A stretch of DNA of 43,444 nucleotides, from the NCBI GenBank assembly GCA_025351245.1, contig JANXWH010000190.1:1-43444 (forward strand), read 5' to 3'. Below the pieces are notes generated by a model. That model made no database searches, was not told the origin of the DNA, and saw only the letters and a list, made by a program, of their open reading frames with translations. Positions 26,763 to 35,156 of the stretch are shown here, piece after piece (within the stretch, counting starts at the first letter, position 1; the number at the start of each line of letters is the position of its first letter). This stretch comes from Chloroflexota bacterium (GTDB lineage: Bacteria > Chloroflexota > Limnocylindria > Limnocylindrales > CSP1-4). The position numbers and the translations under genes are program-made.

Positions 26763-27211
26763 CCGCGACCTTCCCGTCCCTCCGGGTCGGCGGTGCGGAC
26801 GACCTCCTGGAGGTCGAGCACCTCCTCCAGGCAGCCGGCCTGACCCGGGATGGGCTGGACGCGTGCGCGCGGGGCGGAATGCTCCTCGTGGCACGGGCCG
26901 ACGACGACTGCCTCATGGGCTGCGTGGCCCTGGAGACGTTCGAAGACGCGGCTCTTTTGCGGTCGCTCGCGGTCACCGCGGGCGCGCGCGGTCACGGGCT
27001 GGGGAGCGCCCTCGTCGCGCGTGCGCTCGACCAGGCGCGGGCCGCGGGCGCGCACGAAGCCTGGCTCCTGACGGAGACGGCGGGCCCGTTCTTCGCCGCC
27101 CGCGGCTGGGATGCCGCCGACCGGGCCGCGGCTCCCGCCGGCATCGCCGGCTCGGTGGAGTTCACGAGTGCGTGCCCGTCGCGCGTCCCAGTGATGCGCC
27201 GGGATCTCTGA
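26759..27211 (+). CDS. arsN2: ArsN2-type GNAT acetyltransferase
   Basis: MLLVARADDDCLMGCVALETFEDAALLRSLAVTAGARGHGLGSALVARAL...EAWLLTETAGPFFAARGWDAADRAAAPAGIAGSVEFTSACP; ATGA overlap with arsM. Confidence 0.88.
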   Translation: MTATFPSLRVGGADDLLEVEHLLQAAGLTRDGLDACARGGMLLVARADDDCLMGCVALETFEDAALLRSLAVTAGARGHGLGSALVARALDQARAAGAHEAWLLTETAGPFFAARGWDAADRAAAPAGIAGSVEFTSACPSRVPVMRRDL

Positions 27212-27407
27212 CGGCGGCGCCCTCCACACAGGCCGCTACAACGCCCAGCCGGGCAAGCCGCGCGAGCGTCCGGCGGCGCGTGACAGCAAACGCCGCGAGG
27301 TCAAGCCCGTCGCAATCGGGCCGAGCCAGCGCCGCCGCGAAGGCCGCGAGCGTGTTCTCCGGCGCGCGCGCGTGAGCGCCGCGATGCCCGAGACGAAGTA
27401 CGCTCAG
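27162..27407 (-). pseudogene. internally deleted glycerophosphodiester phosphodiesterase (GDPD) remnant
   Basis: Hand translation in a frame missing from the ORF track: (CTG)LSVLRLGHRGAHARAPENTLAAFAAALARPDCDGLDLAAFAVTRRRTLARLARLGVVAACVEGAAVRDPGASLGRATGTHS*; HRGA...PENTLAAF is the GDPD N-terminal signature; the catalytic middle is absent. Confidence 0.7.
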
Positions 27408-28627
27408 GCGCCCGGCGTCGCAGCGAGATCCGGCCCGGTCAGCGGCAGGGCGAACGCGAACGTGGACCCGATCCCCTCCTCCGACTCCACCCAGATCCGG
27501 CCGCCGTGCGCCTCGACGACATGGCGGGCGATCGAGAGGCCGAGCCCCGTCCCGCCGACGCCGCGCGTCCGCGCCCGATCCCCCTTGTAGAAGCGCTCGA
27601 AGACGCGCGACAGGGCGTCGCGCGGGATCCCCGGCCCGTGATCCACCACTGCCACAACGGCCTCGTGCTCGCTCGCGGCGACCCGGACCACCACCTCTGC
27701 GCCAACCGGGCTGAACTTCACGGCGTTGTGGAGCAGGTTCAGGAGCGCCTGGCCCAGGCGCTCCTCGTCGCCGCGGACGCGCGGAACTGCTCCCTCCGCC
27801 TCGACCAACAGCCGGACGCCATGGCGCTCCGCGAAGAGGCTCAGCCGTTCCGCGGTCGCGTTCGCAAGACGGGCGAGGTCCACGTCGTGGAGGACGAGGG
27901 CTGTGCTGCCGCTCTCGATCTTCGAGAGGTCCAGGAGCTCGTTCACCATCTGGACCAGGTGGCCGGTCTCCACCTCGATCTTCGCGATCCGCTCGGCCGT
28001 CCGCGGCGGGAGCTGATCGGCCTCGAGCGCGAGCGTCTCCGCCAGGAGGCTGACGGTCGTGAGCGGCGTGCGCAGCTCATGCGCGATGTTGTCGATGAAC
28101 TCGGTACGGATCCGCTGGAGTCGACGGAGCTCGGAGACGTCCTCGAGGACGAGCCAGGCATCGCCTGCGGGGGTACGTCGCGCACGGACGAGGACTGTCG
28201 GCGCGTCGGTGGTCCGGATCGTCAGCTCGCCGGCCGCAGCCCCGGTCCGCAGGGCCGTTTGGACGATTTCCTCAAGCCGGTGGTCGGTGAAGGCCTCCAT
28301 GACGCTCCGACCCGGCAATCCGGCCGCCCGCCGCGCGAGCAGGCGAGCGGCGGTCTCGTTCACCGTCACCACCGTGAAGTCCTCCGCGACCCGCACCACG
28401 CCGATCCCGACGAGGTCGACAAGCACGCCGGCGTCGCGCACCGCGGCCGCCGCACGCTCCTCGGCCGAAGCGGCGCGCGCGAGGGCCTGCGCAGCATCGG
28501 GGGCAATCCGCTCGCCCACGGACGCCACCCGGGACACGCCCCGGCGCTGAAGCCCGACCGCGAGAACGAGCGCGGCGGCGCCCAGCGCACCCAGCGCACC
28601 CAGCGCGACGAGGACGACAGGGTCCAC
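27404..28627 (-). CDS. phoR: PhoR-like sensor histidine kinase (TM, PAS, HisKA, HATPase)
   Basis: IRTEFIDNIAHELRTPLTTVSLLAETL...LGQALLNLLHNAVKFSP...VERFYKGD (as FERFYKGDRARTRGVGGTGLGLSIARHVVEAHGGRIWVES). Confidence 0.92.
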   Translation of the reverse strand: MDPVVLVALGALGALGAAALVLAVGLQRRGVSRVASVGERIAPDAAQALARAASAEERAAAAVRDAGVLVDLVGIGVVRVAEDFTVVTVNETAARLLARRAAGLPGRSVMEAFTDHRLEEIVQTALRTGAAAGELTIRTTDAPTVLVRARRTPAGDAWLVLEDVSELRRLQRIRTEFIDNIAHELRTPLTTVSLLAETLALEADQLPPRTAERIAKIEVETGHLVQMVNELLDLSKIESGSTALVLHDVDLARLANATAERLSLFAERHGVRLLVEAEGAVPRVRGDEERLGQALLNLLHNAVKFSPVGAEVVVRVAASEHEAVVAVVDHGPGIPRDALSRVFERFYKGDRARTRGVGGTGLGLSIARHVVEAHGGRIWVESEEGIGSTFAFALPLTGPDLAATPGA

Positions 28628-28645
28628 GGTGGCGCTCGCGGCAGC

Positions 28646-30337
28646 TCAGCCGCGGAGACGCTCCTCCACGACGGCAAGCGGTTCGATCGAACGCTCGCCG
28701 GTCGCCCGCGCCGTCACCTCGACGCCGCCCGCGGCGAGAGAGCGTGGGCTGACGGTCAGGATGACGGGCATCCCCAGAAGCTCGGCGTCCGTGAACTTCA
28801 CGCCCGGGGATTCGTCGCGATCGTCCCACAGGATCTCGTGGCCGGCCTCGAGGGCCAGGTCGTGGAGCCGTCCGGCCACCTCCGCGACGTGCGGGTCCTT
28901 CGCGGCACCCAGGGAGACGAGGTGGGCTGCGTACGGCGCGACCTCCGCCGGCCAGGCGATCCCCTTCGCGTCGTGATGCGCCTCGACGACGCAGGCGAGC
29001 GCCCGCCCGACGCCGATCCCGTAGCTGCCCATCACGATCGGGTGGCGGCCGCCGTCCTCGCCGAGGTACTCCGCACCGAGCGCCACCGTGTATTTCGTGC
29101 CGAGCTTGAAGATGTTCCCGACCTCGATCCCGTTCCGCAGGATCACCGGCGCGCCGCACGTCAGGCAGCCGTCGCCCTCGCGAGCGTTCGAAAGGTCCGC
29201 GACCAGGTCCGGCGTGTAGTCGCGCGGGACGTTGACGTTTCGGAGGTGGAACCCGGTCCGGTTCGCGCCCGCCACGAGGTTCGAGGACCGGGCGACCAGC
29301 TCGTCGACCACCACGAACGTGTCACGCGCGCCGATCGGGGACGCGTAGCCGGGCACCATCCCGGCGGCCTCGATCTCGTCCGTCCGGGCCGGCCGGAGGT
29401 CGGCGGCCTTCGCCGCGTTGGCGAGCTTCGTCTCGTTGACGTCCATGTCGCCGCGGACGATGGCCGTGATGAGCCGGCCCTCGCGGTCGGCGAAGAAGGT
29501 CGCTTTCGCCGTCTCCTCCGCGCTCACCCCCAGGTACGCCGCGAGGTCGGCGATCGTCGTCGCGCCCGGCGTCGCGACTTCCTCGAGCGGGAGCGCATCG
29601 GAAGCCGGCGGCTCAGAGACACGGACCGTGGCGACCTGGCGGTTGGCCGAGAAGCCGCACGTCTCGCACAGGACCAGGACGTCCTCGCCGTGCGAGTTGA
29701 GGACCATGAACTCGTGGGCCTGCGAGCCGCCCATCATCCCGACGTCGGACGCGACCGCGATCGCGCGAAGCCCCAGGCGCTCGAAGATGCGGGTGTAGGC
29801 CTCGTAGTGCCGCTCGTAGCTGACGTCCAGCCCGGCCAGGTCCAGGTCGCAGCTGTACGAGTCCTTCATGACGAACTCGCGGACGCGGATCAGCCCGCCG
29901 CGCGCCCGCGGCTCGTCACGCCACTTCGTCTGGAAGTGGTAGACCATGATCGGGAGCTGGCGGTACGACCGGACGATGTCGCGGAGGAGGTCGGCCACGA
30001 CCTCCTCGTGGGTCATTGCCAGGACCATGTCGCGCCCGGCGCGATCCTTGAAGCGGGCCATCTCGGGTCCGATCGCGTCGTACCGGCCGGTCTCGCGCCA
30101 GAGCTCCGCCGGGTGGACTACCGGCATCTCCATCTCCTGGCAGCCGATCCGGTCCATCTCCTCGCGAATCACCTGCTCCACCCGCTTCGCCACCCGGAAA
30201 CCGAGCGGCAGCAGCGAGTAGATCCCCGACCCCAGCTGGCGGACGTAGCCAGCCCGGACCAGGAGGCGATGCGATGGCATCTCCGCGTCGTTGGGATCGT
30301 CGCGGAGCGTGGTGAAGAACAGCTGACTCAGGCGCAT
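28646..30337 (-). CDS. proS: prolyl-tRNA synthetase (bacterial type with YbaK-like insertion)
   Basis: MRLSQLFFTTLRDDPNDAEMPSHRLLVRAGYVRQLGSGIYSLLPLGFRV...FQTKWRDEPRARGGLIRVREFVMKDSYS...GSYGIGVGRALACVVE. Confidence 0.97.
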   Translation of the reverse strand: MRLSQLFFTTLRDDPNDAEMPSHRLLVRAGYVRQLGSGIYSLLPLGFRVAKRVEQVIREEMDRIGCQEMEMPVVHPAELWRETGRYDAIGPEMARFKDRAGRDMVLAMTHEEVVADLLRDIVRSYRQLPIMVYHFQTKWRDEPRARGGLIRVREFVMKDSYSCDLDLAGLDVSYERHYEAYTRIFERLGLRAIAVASDVGMMGGSQAHEFMVLNSHGEDVLVLCETCGFSANRQVATVRVSEPPASDALPLEEVATPGATTIADLAAYLGVSAEETAKATFFADREGRLITAIVRGDMDVNETKLANAAKAADLRPARTDEIEAAGMVPGYASPIGARDTFVVVDELVARSSNLVAGANRTGFHLRNVNVPRDYTPDLVADLSNAREGDGCLTCGAPVILRNGIEVGNIFKLGTKYTVALGAEYLGEDGGRHPIVMGSYGIGVGRALACVVEAHHDAKGIAWPAEVAPYAAHLVSLGAAKDPHVAEVAGRLHDLALEAGHEILWDDRDESPGVKFTDAELLGMPVILTVSPRSLAAGGVEVTARATGERSIEPLAVVEERLRG

Positions 30338-30488
30338 GGCCCAAGCATAGCGGCCGGCGCGGCGGCCGAGCCTGGCGGCCGGCGGCGCGGCCGTTGGGCG
30401 GGCGGATTTCAACGGCCCCATACTTGCCGGCGATGCCCGCCCGATGCACCCGGAACCAGCGTACTGCTTACCTTGCGGGTGGGATTCG

Positions 30489-31481
30489 GTGACCGCATCC
30501 CTCGTCGTCGTCCTGGTCCTCGCGGTCGTCTTCGACTACATCAACGGCTTCCACGACACGGCCAACGCGATCGCCACCTCCGTGGCCACCCGCGCGCTGC
30601 GGCCCCAGCACGCGATCCTCATGGCCGCGGCCTTCAACTTCATCGGCGCGTTCGCGGGGACGGCCGTGGCGAAGACGATCGGGGCGGGCCTCGTCGAGGA
30701 GGCCACCACGTCGCAGGCGATCGTCATGGCGGCGCTTCTCGGCGCGATCGCCTGGAACCTGCTGACGTGGCGCCTCGGCATCCCGAGCTCCAGCAGCCAC
30801 GCTCTGATCGGCGGCCTGCTGGGCGCCACGGTCCTGGCCGCCGGAACGGGCGCCGTGAAATGGGACGGCGTCGTGGGCAAGGTGCTGGTCCCGCTCGTGT
30901 CGTCGCCGGTCCTCGGCTTCATCATCGCCTTCTGGCTGATGATCGCGCTCTACTGGATCTTCCGGCGGGCGCGCCGACGTCCGATGACGCGGGGCTTCCG
31001 GCGGCTCCAGGTCCTGTCGGCCGGGTACATGGCATTCGCCCATGGTTCCAACGACGCGCAGAAGACGATGGGCATCGTCACGCTCGCGCTCTTCTCCGCG
31101 GGCGTCATCCCGACCGTCGACGTCCCGGCCTGGGTGATCGTCGTGGCCGCCAGCGCCATCTCGCTGGGCACCGCGGTCGGGGGCTGGCGGATCATGCGGA
31201 CGATGGGCCACAGAGTGGTGGAGCTGGAGCCGATCCACGGCTTTGCCGCCGAGACGACGGCCGCCACCGTGCTGCTGGCCACGGCCCATTTCGGGATGCC
31301 CGTCTCCACCACGCACGTGATCTCGAGCGCCATCATGGGCGTCGGCTCGACCAAGGGGCCGCGCGGCGTCCGCTGGGGCGTGGCGCGCAACATCCTCCTC
31401 GCCTGGGTCGTGACGATCCCGGCCACCGCCCTCGCGGGCGCGCTGGCCTGGGGCGCTCTCGCGACCGTCGGCGTCCGGTAA
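30489..31481 (+). CDS. pit: inorganic phosphate transporter, PiT family
   Basis: VVFDYINGFHDTANAIATSVATRAL...GIPSSSSHALIGGLLG...AFAHGSNDAQKTMGIVTLAL...GMPVSTTHVISSAIMGVG. Confidence 0.96.
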   Translation: MTASLVVVLVLAVVFDYINGFHDTANAIATSVATRALRPQHAILMAAAFNFIGAFAGTAVAKTIGAGLVEEATTSQAIVMAALLGAIAWNLLTWRLGIPSSSSHALIGGLLGATVLAAGTGAVKWDGVVGKVLVPLVSSPVLGFIIAFWLMIALYWIFRRARRRPMTRGFRRLQVLSAGYMAFAHGSNDAQKTMGIVTLALFSAGVIPTVDVPAWVIVVAASAISLGTAVGGWRIMRTMGHRVVELEPIHGFAAETTAATVLLATAHFGMPVSTTHVISSAIMGVGSTKGPRGVRWGVARNILLAWVVTIPATALAGALAWGALATVGVR

Positions 31482-31503
31482 CTGGCTTCAAGGGAGCTGC
31501 CGC

Positions 31504-32118
31504 ATGGTCCGCCTGATTCCCCGCGACGAAGCATTCACCGACATCTTCATCCGCGACGGTGAGAACCTCCTCGCCGCCGCGCGCGCGCTGGAGGAGCTCG
31601 TCGTCTCGTTCGACCGGATCGACGAGCGGGTGGCGGCGATCCAGGTGCTCGAGCACGAGGGCGACCAGATCGACGCGGAGATCGCCGTGCGCCTCGAGCG
31701 CGCCTTCATCACGCCCTTCGACCGCGAGGACATCCACGAGCTGACCAGCCGGCTCGACGACGTCGTGGACGGGATCCAGGAGGTCGCCGAGACGTTCGTG
31801 ATCTACGGCATCGTCGAACCCACCCCGGAGACACGACGGCTGGCCGGGATCATCGCCGGCCAGGGCGCGGAGCTCCTCGCGGCGCTCCGACGGCTCGACA
31901 AGCCCGAGACGATGCAGGCGCACCTGCGGGAAGTGCACACGCTGGAGAACGAGGCCGACGGGCTCTCGCGCGCGGCGATCGGCCGCCTCTTCCGCGAGCG
32001 GATGGATCCGCTGGACGTCATCCGGTTCCGCGATCTCTACATCGCGATGGAGGACACGATCGACGCCGCCGAGGACGCGGCCGAAGTGCTGGAGCGGATC
32101 GTCGCCAAGGGCGCCTGA
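31504..32118 (+). CDS. DUF47 / PhoU-like Pit accessory protein
   Basis: MVRLIPRDEAFTDIFIRDGENLLAAARALEELV...LEHEGDQIDAEIAVRLERAFITPFDREDIHELTSRLDDVVDGI. Confidence 0.94.
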   Translation: MVRLIPRDEAFTDIFIRDGENLLAAARALEELVVSFDRIDERVAAIQVLEHEGDQIDAEIAVRLERAFITPFDREDIHELTSRLDDVVDGIQEVAETFVIYGIVEPTPETRRLAGIIAGQGAELLAALRRLDKPETMQAHLREVHTLENEADGLSRAAIGRLFRERMDPLDVIRFRDLYIAMEDTIDAAEDAAEVLERIVAKGA

Positions 32119-32150
32119 GCGCGGCCACGCCCGGCCGCGTCCGTCGCGCG

Positions 32151-32182
32151 GTCACGCGGGCCGGCGGTCACGCGGGCCGGCG
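32151..32182. repeat. 16-bp tandem duplication (gtcacgcgggccggcg x2) at the phoB stop
   Basis: two exact adjacent copies. Confidence 0.9.
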
Positions 32183-32857
32183 GAAGACGTACCCCACGCC
32201 ACGCACCGTGTGGAGGTAGATCGGCTCGGCCGGTTCGGGCTCGATCGCGGCGCGGAGCCAGTGGACGTGGACGTCCACGGTGCGCGTCTCGCCCGCGTAG
32301 TCGTAACCCCAGACGTGCTCCAGGAGCTGCTCGCGGGTCAGGACCTGGCCCGGGTGGCGGAGCAGGTATGCGAGAAGCTCGAACACCTTCGGCTTGAGCG
32401 GCACGCGCTCGCCGTTGTGAAGCAGCCGATGGCCGGCCAGGTCCACCGTCAACGCCCCGAGCTCCACAGAGGGCGTGGGAGCCTCGGCGAGCTGCTCGGT
32501 CCGGCGCAGGAGCGCCCGGATCCGGGCGGTCAGCTCTCGGAGGCTGAACGGCTTCGTGACGTAGTCGTCCGCCCCAAGCTCCAGGCCCACCACCTTGTCC
32601 AGCTCCGAGCTCTTCGCAGTGAGCATCACGATGGGCACGCCAGACTCGGCGCGGATGATGCGGCAGACCTCGATCCCGGACAGCTCGGGGAGCATGAGAT
32701 CCAGCACCACGAGGTCCGGCTGGTGCTCGCGGAAGCGGCTGAGCGCCTCCCGTCCGTCGGCAGCCGTCAGCACGCGGAACCCTTCCGCGTCGAGCGCTTC
32801 GGCGAGGGTCTCCCTCAGGGTCGGTTCGTCGTCGACGACGAGGATCGTGCGGGCCAT
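32168..32857 (-). CDS. phoB: OmpR/PhoB-type response regulator
   Basis: MARTILVVDDEPTLRETLAEALDAEGFRVL...DLVVLDLMLPELSG...LGADDYVTKPFSLRELTARIRALLRR...VWGYDYAGETRTVDVHVHWLRAAIEP...HTVRGVGYVF. Confidence 0.92.
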   Translation of the reverse strand: MARTILVVDDEPTLRETLAEALDAEGFRVLTAADGREALSRFREHQPDLVVLDLMLPELSGIEVCRIIRAESGVPIVMLTAKSSELDKVVGLELGADDYVTKPFSLRELTARIRALLRRTEQLAEAPTPSVELGALTVDLAGHRLLHNGERVPLKPKVFELLAYLLRHPGQVLTREQLLEHVWGYDYAGETRTVDVHVHWLRAAIEPEPAEPIYLHTVRGVGYVFRRPA

Positions 32858-32863
32858 GTGCGG

Positions 32864-34351
32864 CTACGCGGCCAGCGCATCCACGGCGCGCGCCAGGCGG
32901 CTCAGCGTTCGCTCACGACCCAGCGCCACCATCGACTCGAAGAGCGGCGGCGTCGCGGTCCGGCCGCTGATCGCGACGCGGATTGCCATGAACAGATCCC
33001 CGGCCTTCCAGCCGCGCGCGTCGGCAAGCCCGCGCAGCGCCGGCTCGAGCGCCAGGACCGTGAAGCCGGCTTCGCCGGCCCCCTCGATCGCGGCCCGGGC
33101 GGCCATGAGCCCGGCACGGGCCGTCGCGGCGTCCCAGCGCTTCGGGACCAGGAGCGCCGCGTCCGGCACGAGGTCCTCGACGTAGAGGAACCCAACGAGG
33201 TCCCCGATCGCCCCGAGGACCGGCAGCCGCTCGCGGACCATCGGCAGGAGCGCGGCGATCTCCGCCGGGGACGGCGTCCGATCGGTCCGCCCCGCCGCGG
33301 TCTCGGCGGCCAGGAACGGCGCGAGCCGCGCCGCGAGGTCGTCGTCGGCGAGGAGGCGGATCCACTGGCCGTTGAGCCACTCCAGGCGTTGGCGATCGAA
33401 GACCGCGCCGCCCCTCTGGATCGCGCCGGTGTCGAAGCGCCCGACAAGATCGTCGAGGGAGAGGATCTCCTCCTCCGTCCCGGTCGACCAGCCGAGGAGG
33501 GCGAGGTAGTTGACGAGCGCCTCGCGCACGAAGCCTTCCGCGATGTAGTCCTTCACCGCGGTCTGGCTCTTGCGCTTGCTCATCTTCGTCCGGTCCGGGT
33601 TCAGGATGAGCGGGAGGTGGGCGAAGACCGGCACGGGATACCCGAGCGCACGGAAGAGGAGGATGTGCTTCGGCGTGTTCGAGAGGTGATCCTCGCCGCG
33701 GATCACGTGGGTGATACCCATCGCCGCATCGTCGACGACGACCCCGAAGTGGTAGAGCGGCGTCCCGTCGGCGCGGAGGATCACGAGGTCGCCGCCCAGC
33801 GCCGCGGCGTCGATCTCAACCCGCCCGCGGACCATGTCGTCGAAGGCCACCACCCCGGGCTCGATCCGGAAGCGGATGGCCGGCCGGCGGCCCTGGGCCT
33901 CGAAGCGCGCGCGTTCCGCCGGCGTGAGCGTCGCGCAGCGGCCGCTGTAGCGCGGCTGCAACTTCGCCGCCTCCAGCCGGTGCCGCTCCGCGTCCAGCTC
34001 GTCGGGAATGCAGTAGCAGGGGTACGCCCGGTCGTCCGCGAGCAGGCGCTCGGCCGCCGCGCGGTACAGCTCGCGGCGCGCCATCTGGCGGTAGGGACCG
34101 AAGGCGCCGCGCTCGGGGAGCCCGCCGGCGGCCGGCCCCTCGTCCCATTCGAGACCCAGCCAATGGAGGTGCTCGAGGATGTCTGCCTCGAACTCCGCCG
34201 ACGAGCGGACCACGTCCGTGTCCTCCAGGCGGAGGATGAACGTCCCGCCGACGTGCCGGGCATACAGGTAGTTGAAGAGCGCGGTCCGGGCGGTGCCGAT
34301 GTGGAGCGGCCCGGTGGGGCTGGGGGCGATGCGGACGCGAGCGGTGGTCAT
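32864..34351 (-). CDS. gltX: glutamyl-tRNA synthetase
   Basis: VRIAPSPTGPLHIGTARTALFNYLYAR...GTFILRLEDTD...RTKMSKRKSQTAV. Confidence 0.97.
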   Translation of the reverse strand: MTTARVRIAPSPTGPLHIGTARTALFNYLYARHVGGTFILRLEDTDVVRSSAEFEADILEHLHWLGLEWDEGPAAGGLPERGAFGPYRQMARRELYRAAAERLLADDRAYPCYCIPDELDAERHRLEAAKLQPRYSGRCATLTPAERARFEAQGRRPAIRFRIEPGVVAFDDMVRGRVEIDAAALGGDLVILRADGTPLYHFGVVVDDAAMGITHVIRGEDHLSNTPKHILLFRALGYPVPVFAHLPLILNPDRTKMSKRKSQTAVKDYIAEGFVREALVNYLALLGWSTGTEEEILSLDDLVGRFDTGAIQRGGAVFDRQRLEWLNGQWIRLLADDDLAARLAPFLAAETAAGRTDRTPSPAEIAALLPMVRERLPVLGAIGDLVGFLYVEDLVPDAALLVPKRWDAATARAGLMAARAAIEGAGEAGFTVLALEPALRGLADARGWKAGDLFMAIRVAISGRTATPPLFESMVALGRERTLSRLARAVDALAA

Positions 34352-34402
34352 GTCCGCGATTGTACGGGTGCCGCGTCGGGCGACGGGTCGCGGGGCGTCG
34401 CG

Positions 34403-35134
34403 TCAGCCGATGCGAAGTCGGCCCGGGACCCGGTGGAAGAGCGACGGGTCGGCCTCGCCCCGGAGCACGCGGACGAGCGACGCAGGGCGCAGGCCGAGCG
34501 TGGCCCGCCCGATCGGCCCCTCGAGCGTGACCGCGTCCAGCGACGCGGAGCGGGCAAGGATCTCGATGCGCGCCCCCGGCGTCAGCGCGCGCGCTTCGAG
34601 GTAGGAAAGGAGCGCCGGGTCCTCCTCCGCGGTCTCGGTGATCCGGTAGACCGTGGCGACGTCGCCGGCCTCGAGGCTCGCGAGCGACACGCCGGCCGGC
34701 CGCCGGGCGGCGATCGCGACGTCGATCGGGTTGCCGTGCGGGCACGTCTCGGGGTGGCCCAGCAGCTCATCCAGGCGCGCCTCCACCCGCGGTGAGATGG
34801 CGCCCTGGAGGCGCGCGGCCTCCTCGTCGGACTCCGCCCAGCCGAGCCCCACGACACTGGTCAGCAGCCACTCGAGGAGCGCGTGACGGCGGAAGATCCC
34901 GTCGGCCGCCGCACGCCCGGGCTGGGTCAGCGTCAGCTCGCGTCCCTCCGCCTGGCAGACCAGGCCCTCCGCCGCGAGACGCCGGTACATCTCGCTTGCG
35001 GCCTGCGTGGAGACGCCCATGTGACGGGCGACCGTCGCCGCGGTCACTCGCGTCTCCTCGACGGCCGCCGACCGCAGCGCCAGCAGGTATTCCTGGGTGG
35101 CGCCCGAGAGATCGGACGAAGCGCGACGATTCAC
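34403..35134 (-). CDS. DtxR/MntR-type metal-dependent transcriptional regulator with FeoA domain
   Basis: ATQEYLLALRSAAVEETRVTAATVARHMGVSTQAASEMYRRLAAEGLV...GHPETCPHGNPI...C-terminal FeoA-like LTPGARIEILARSASLDAVTLEGPIGRATLG. Confidence 0.88.
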   Translation of the reverse strand: MNRRASSDLSGATQEYLLALRSAAVEETRVTAATVARHMGVSTQAASEMYRRLAAEGLVCQAEGRELTLTQPGRAAADGIFRRHALLEWLLTSVVGLGWAESDEEAARLQGAISPRVEARLDELLGHPETCPHGNPIDVAIAARRPAGVSLASLEAGDVATVYRITETAEEDPALLSYLEARALTPGARIEILARSASLDAVTLEGPIGRATLGLRPASLVRVLRGEADPSLFHRVPGRLRIG

Positions 35135-35156
35135 CGGCCCATCGTAGCGCCGGCGC

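Noticed and set aside
27506-31516. 1336-aa + strand ORF over phoR, proS and pit
   Set aside because: Antisense/out-of-frame shadow of clearly recognised genes; Arg/Pro/Gly/His-rich with no domain pattern, typical of high-GC DNA
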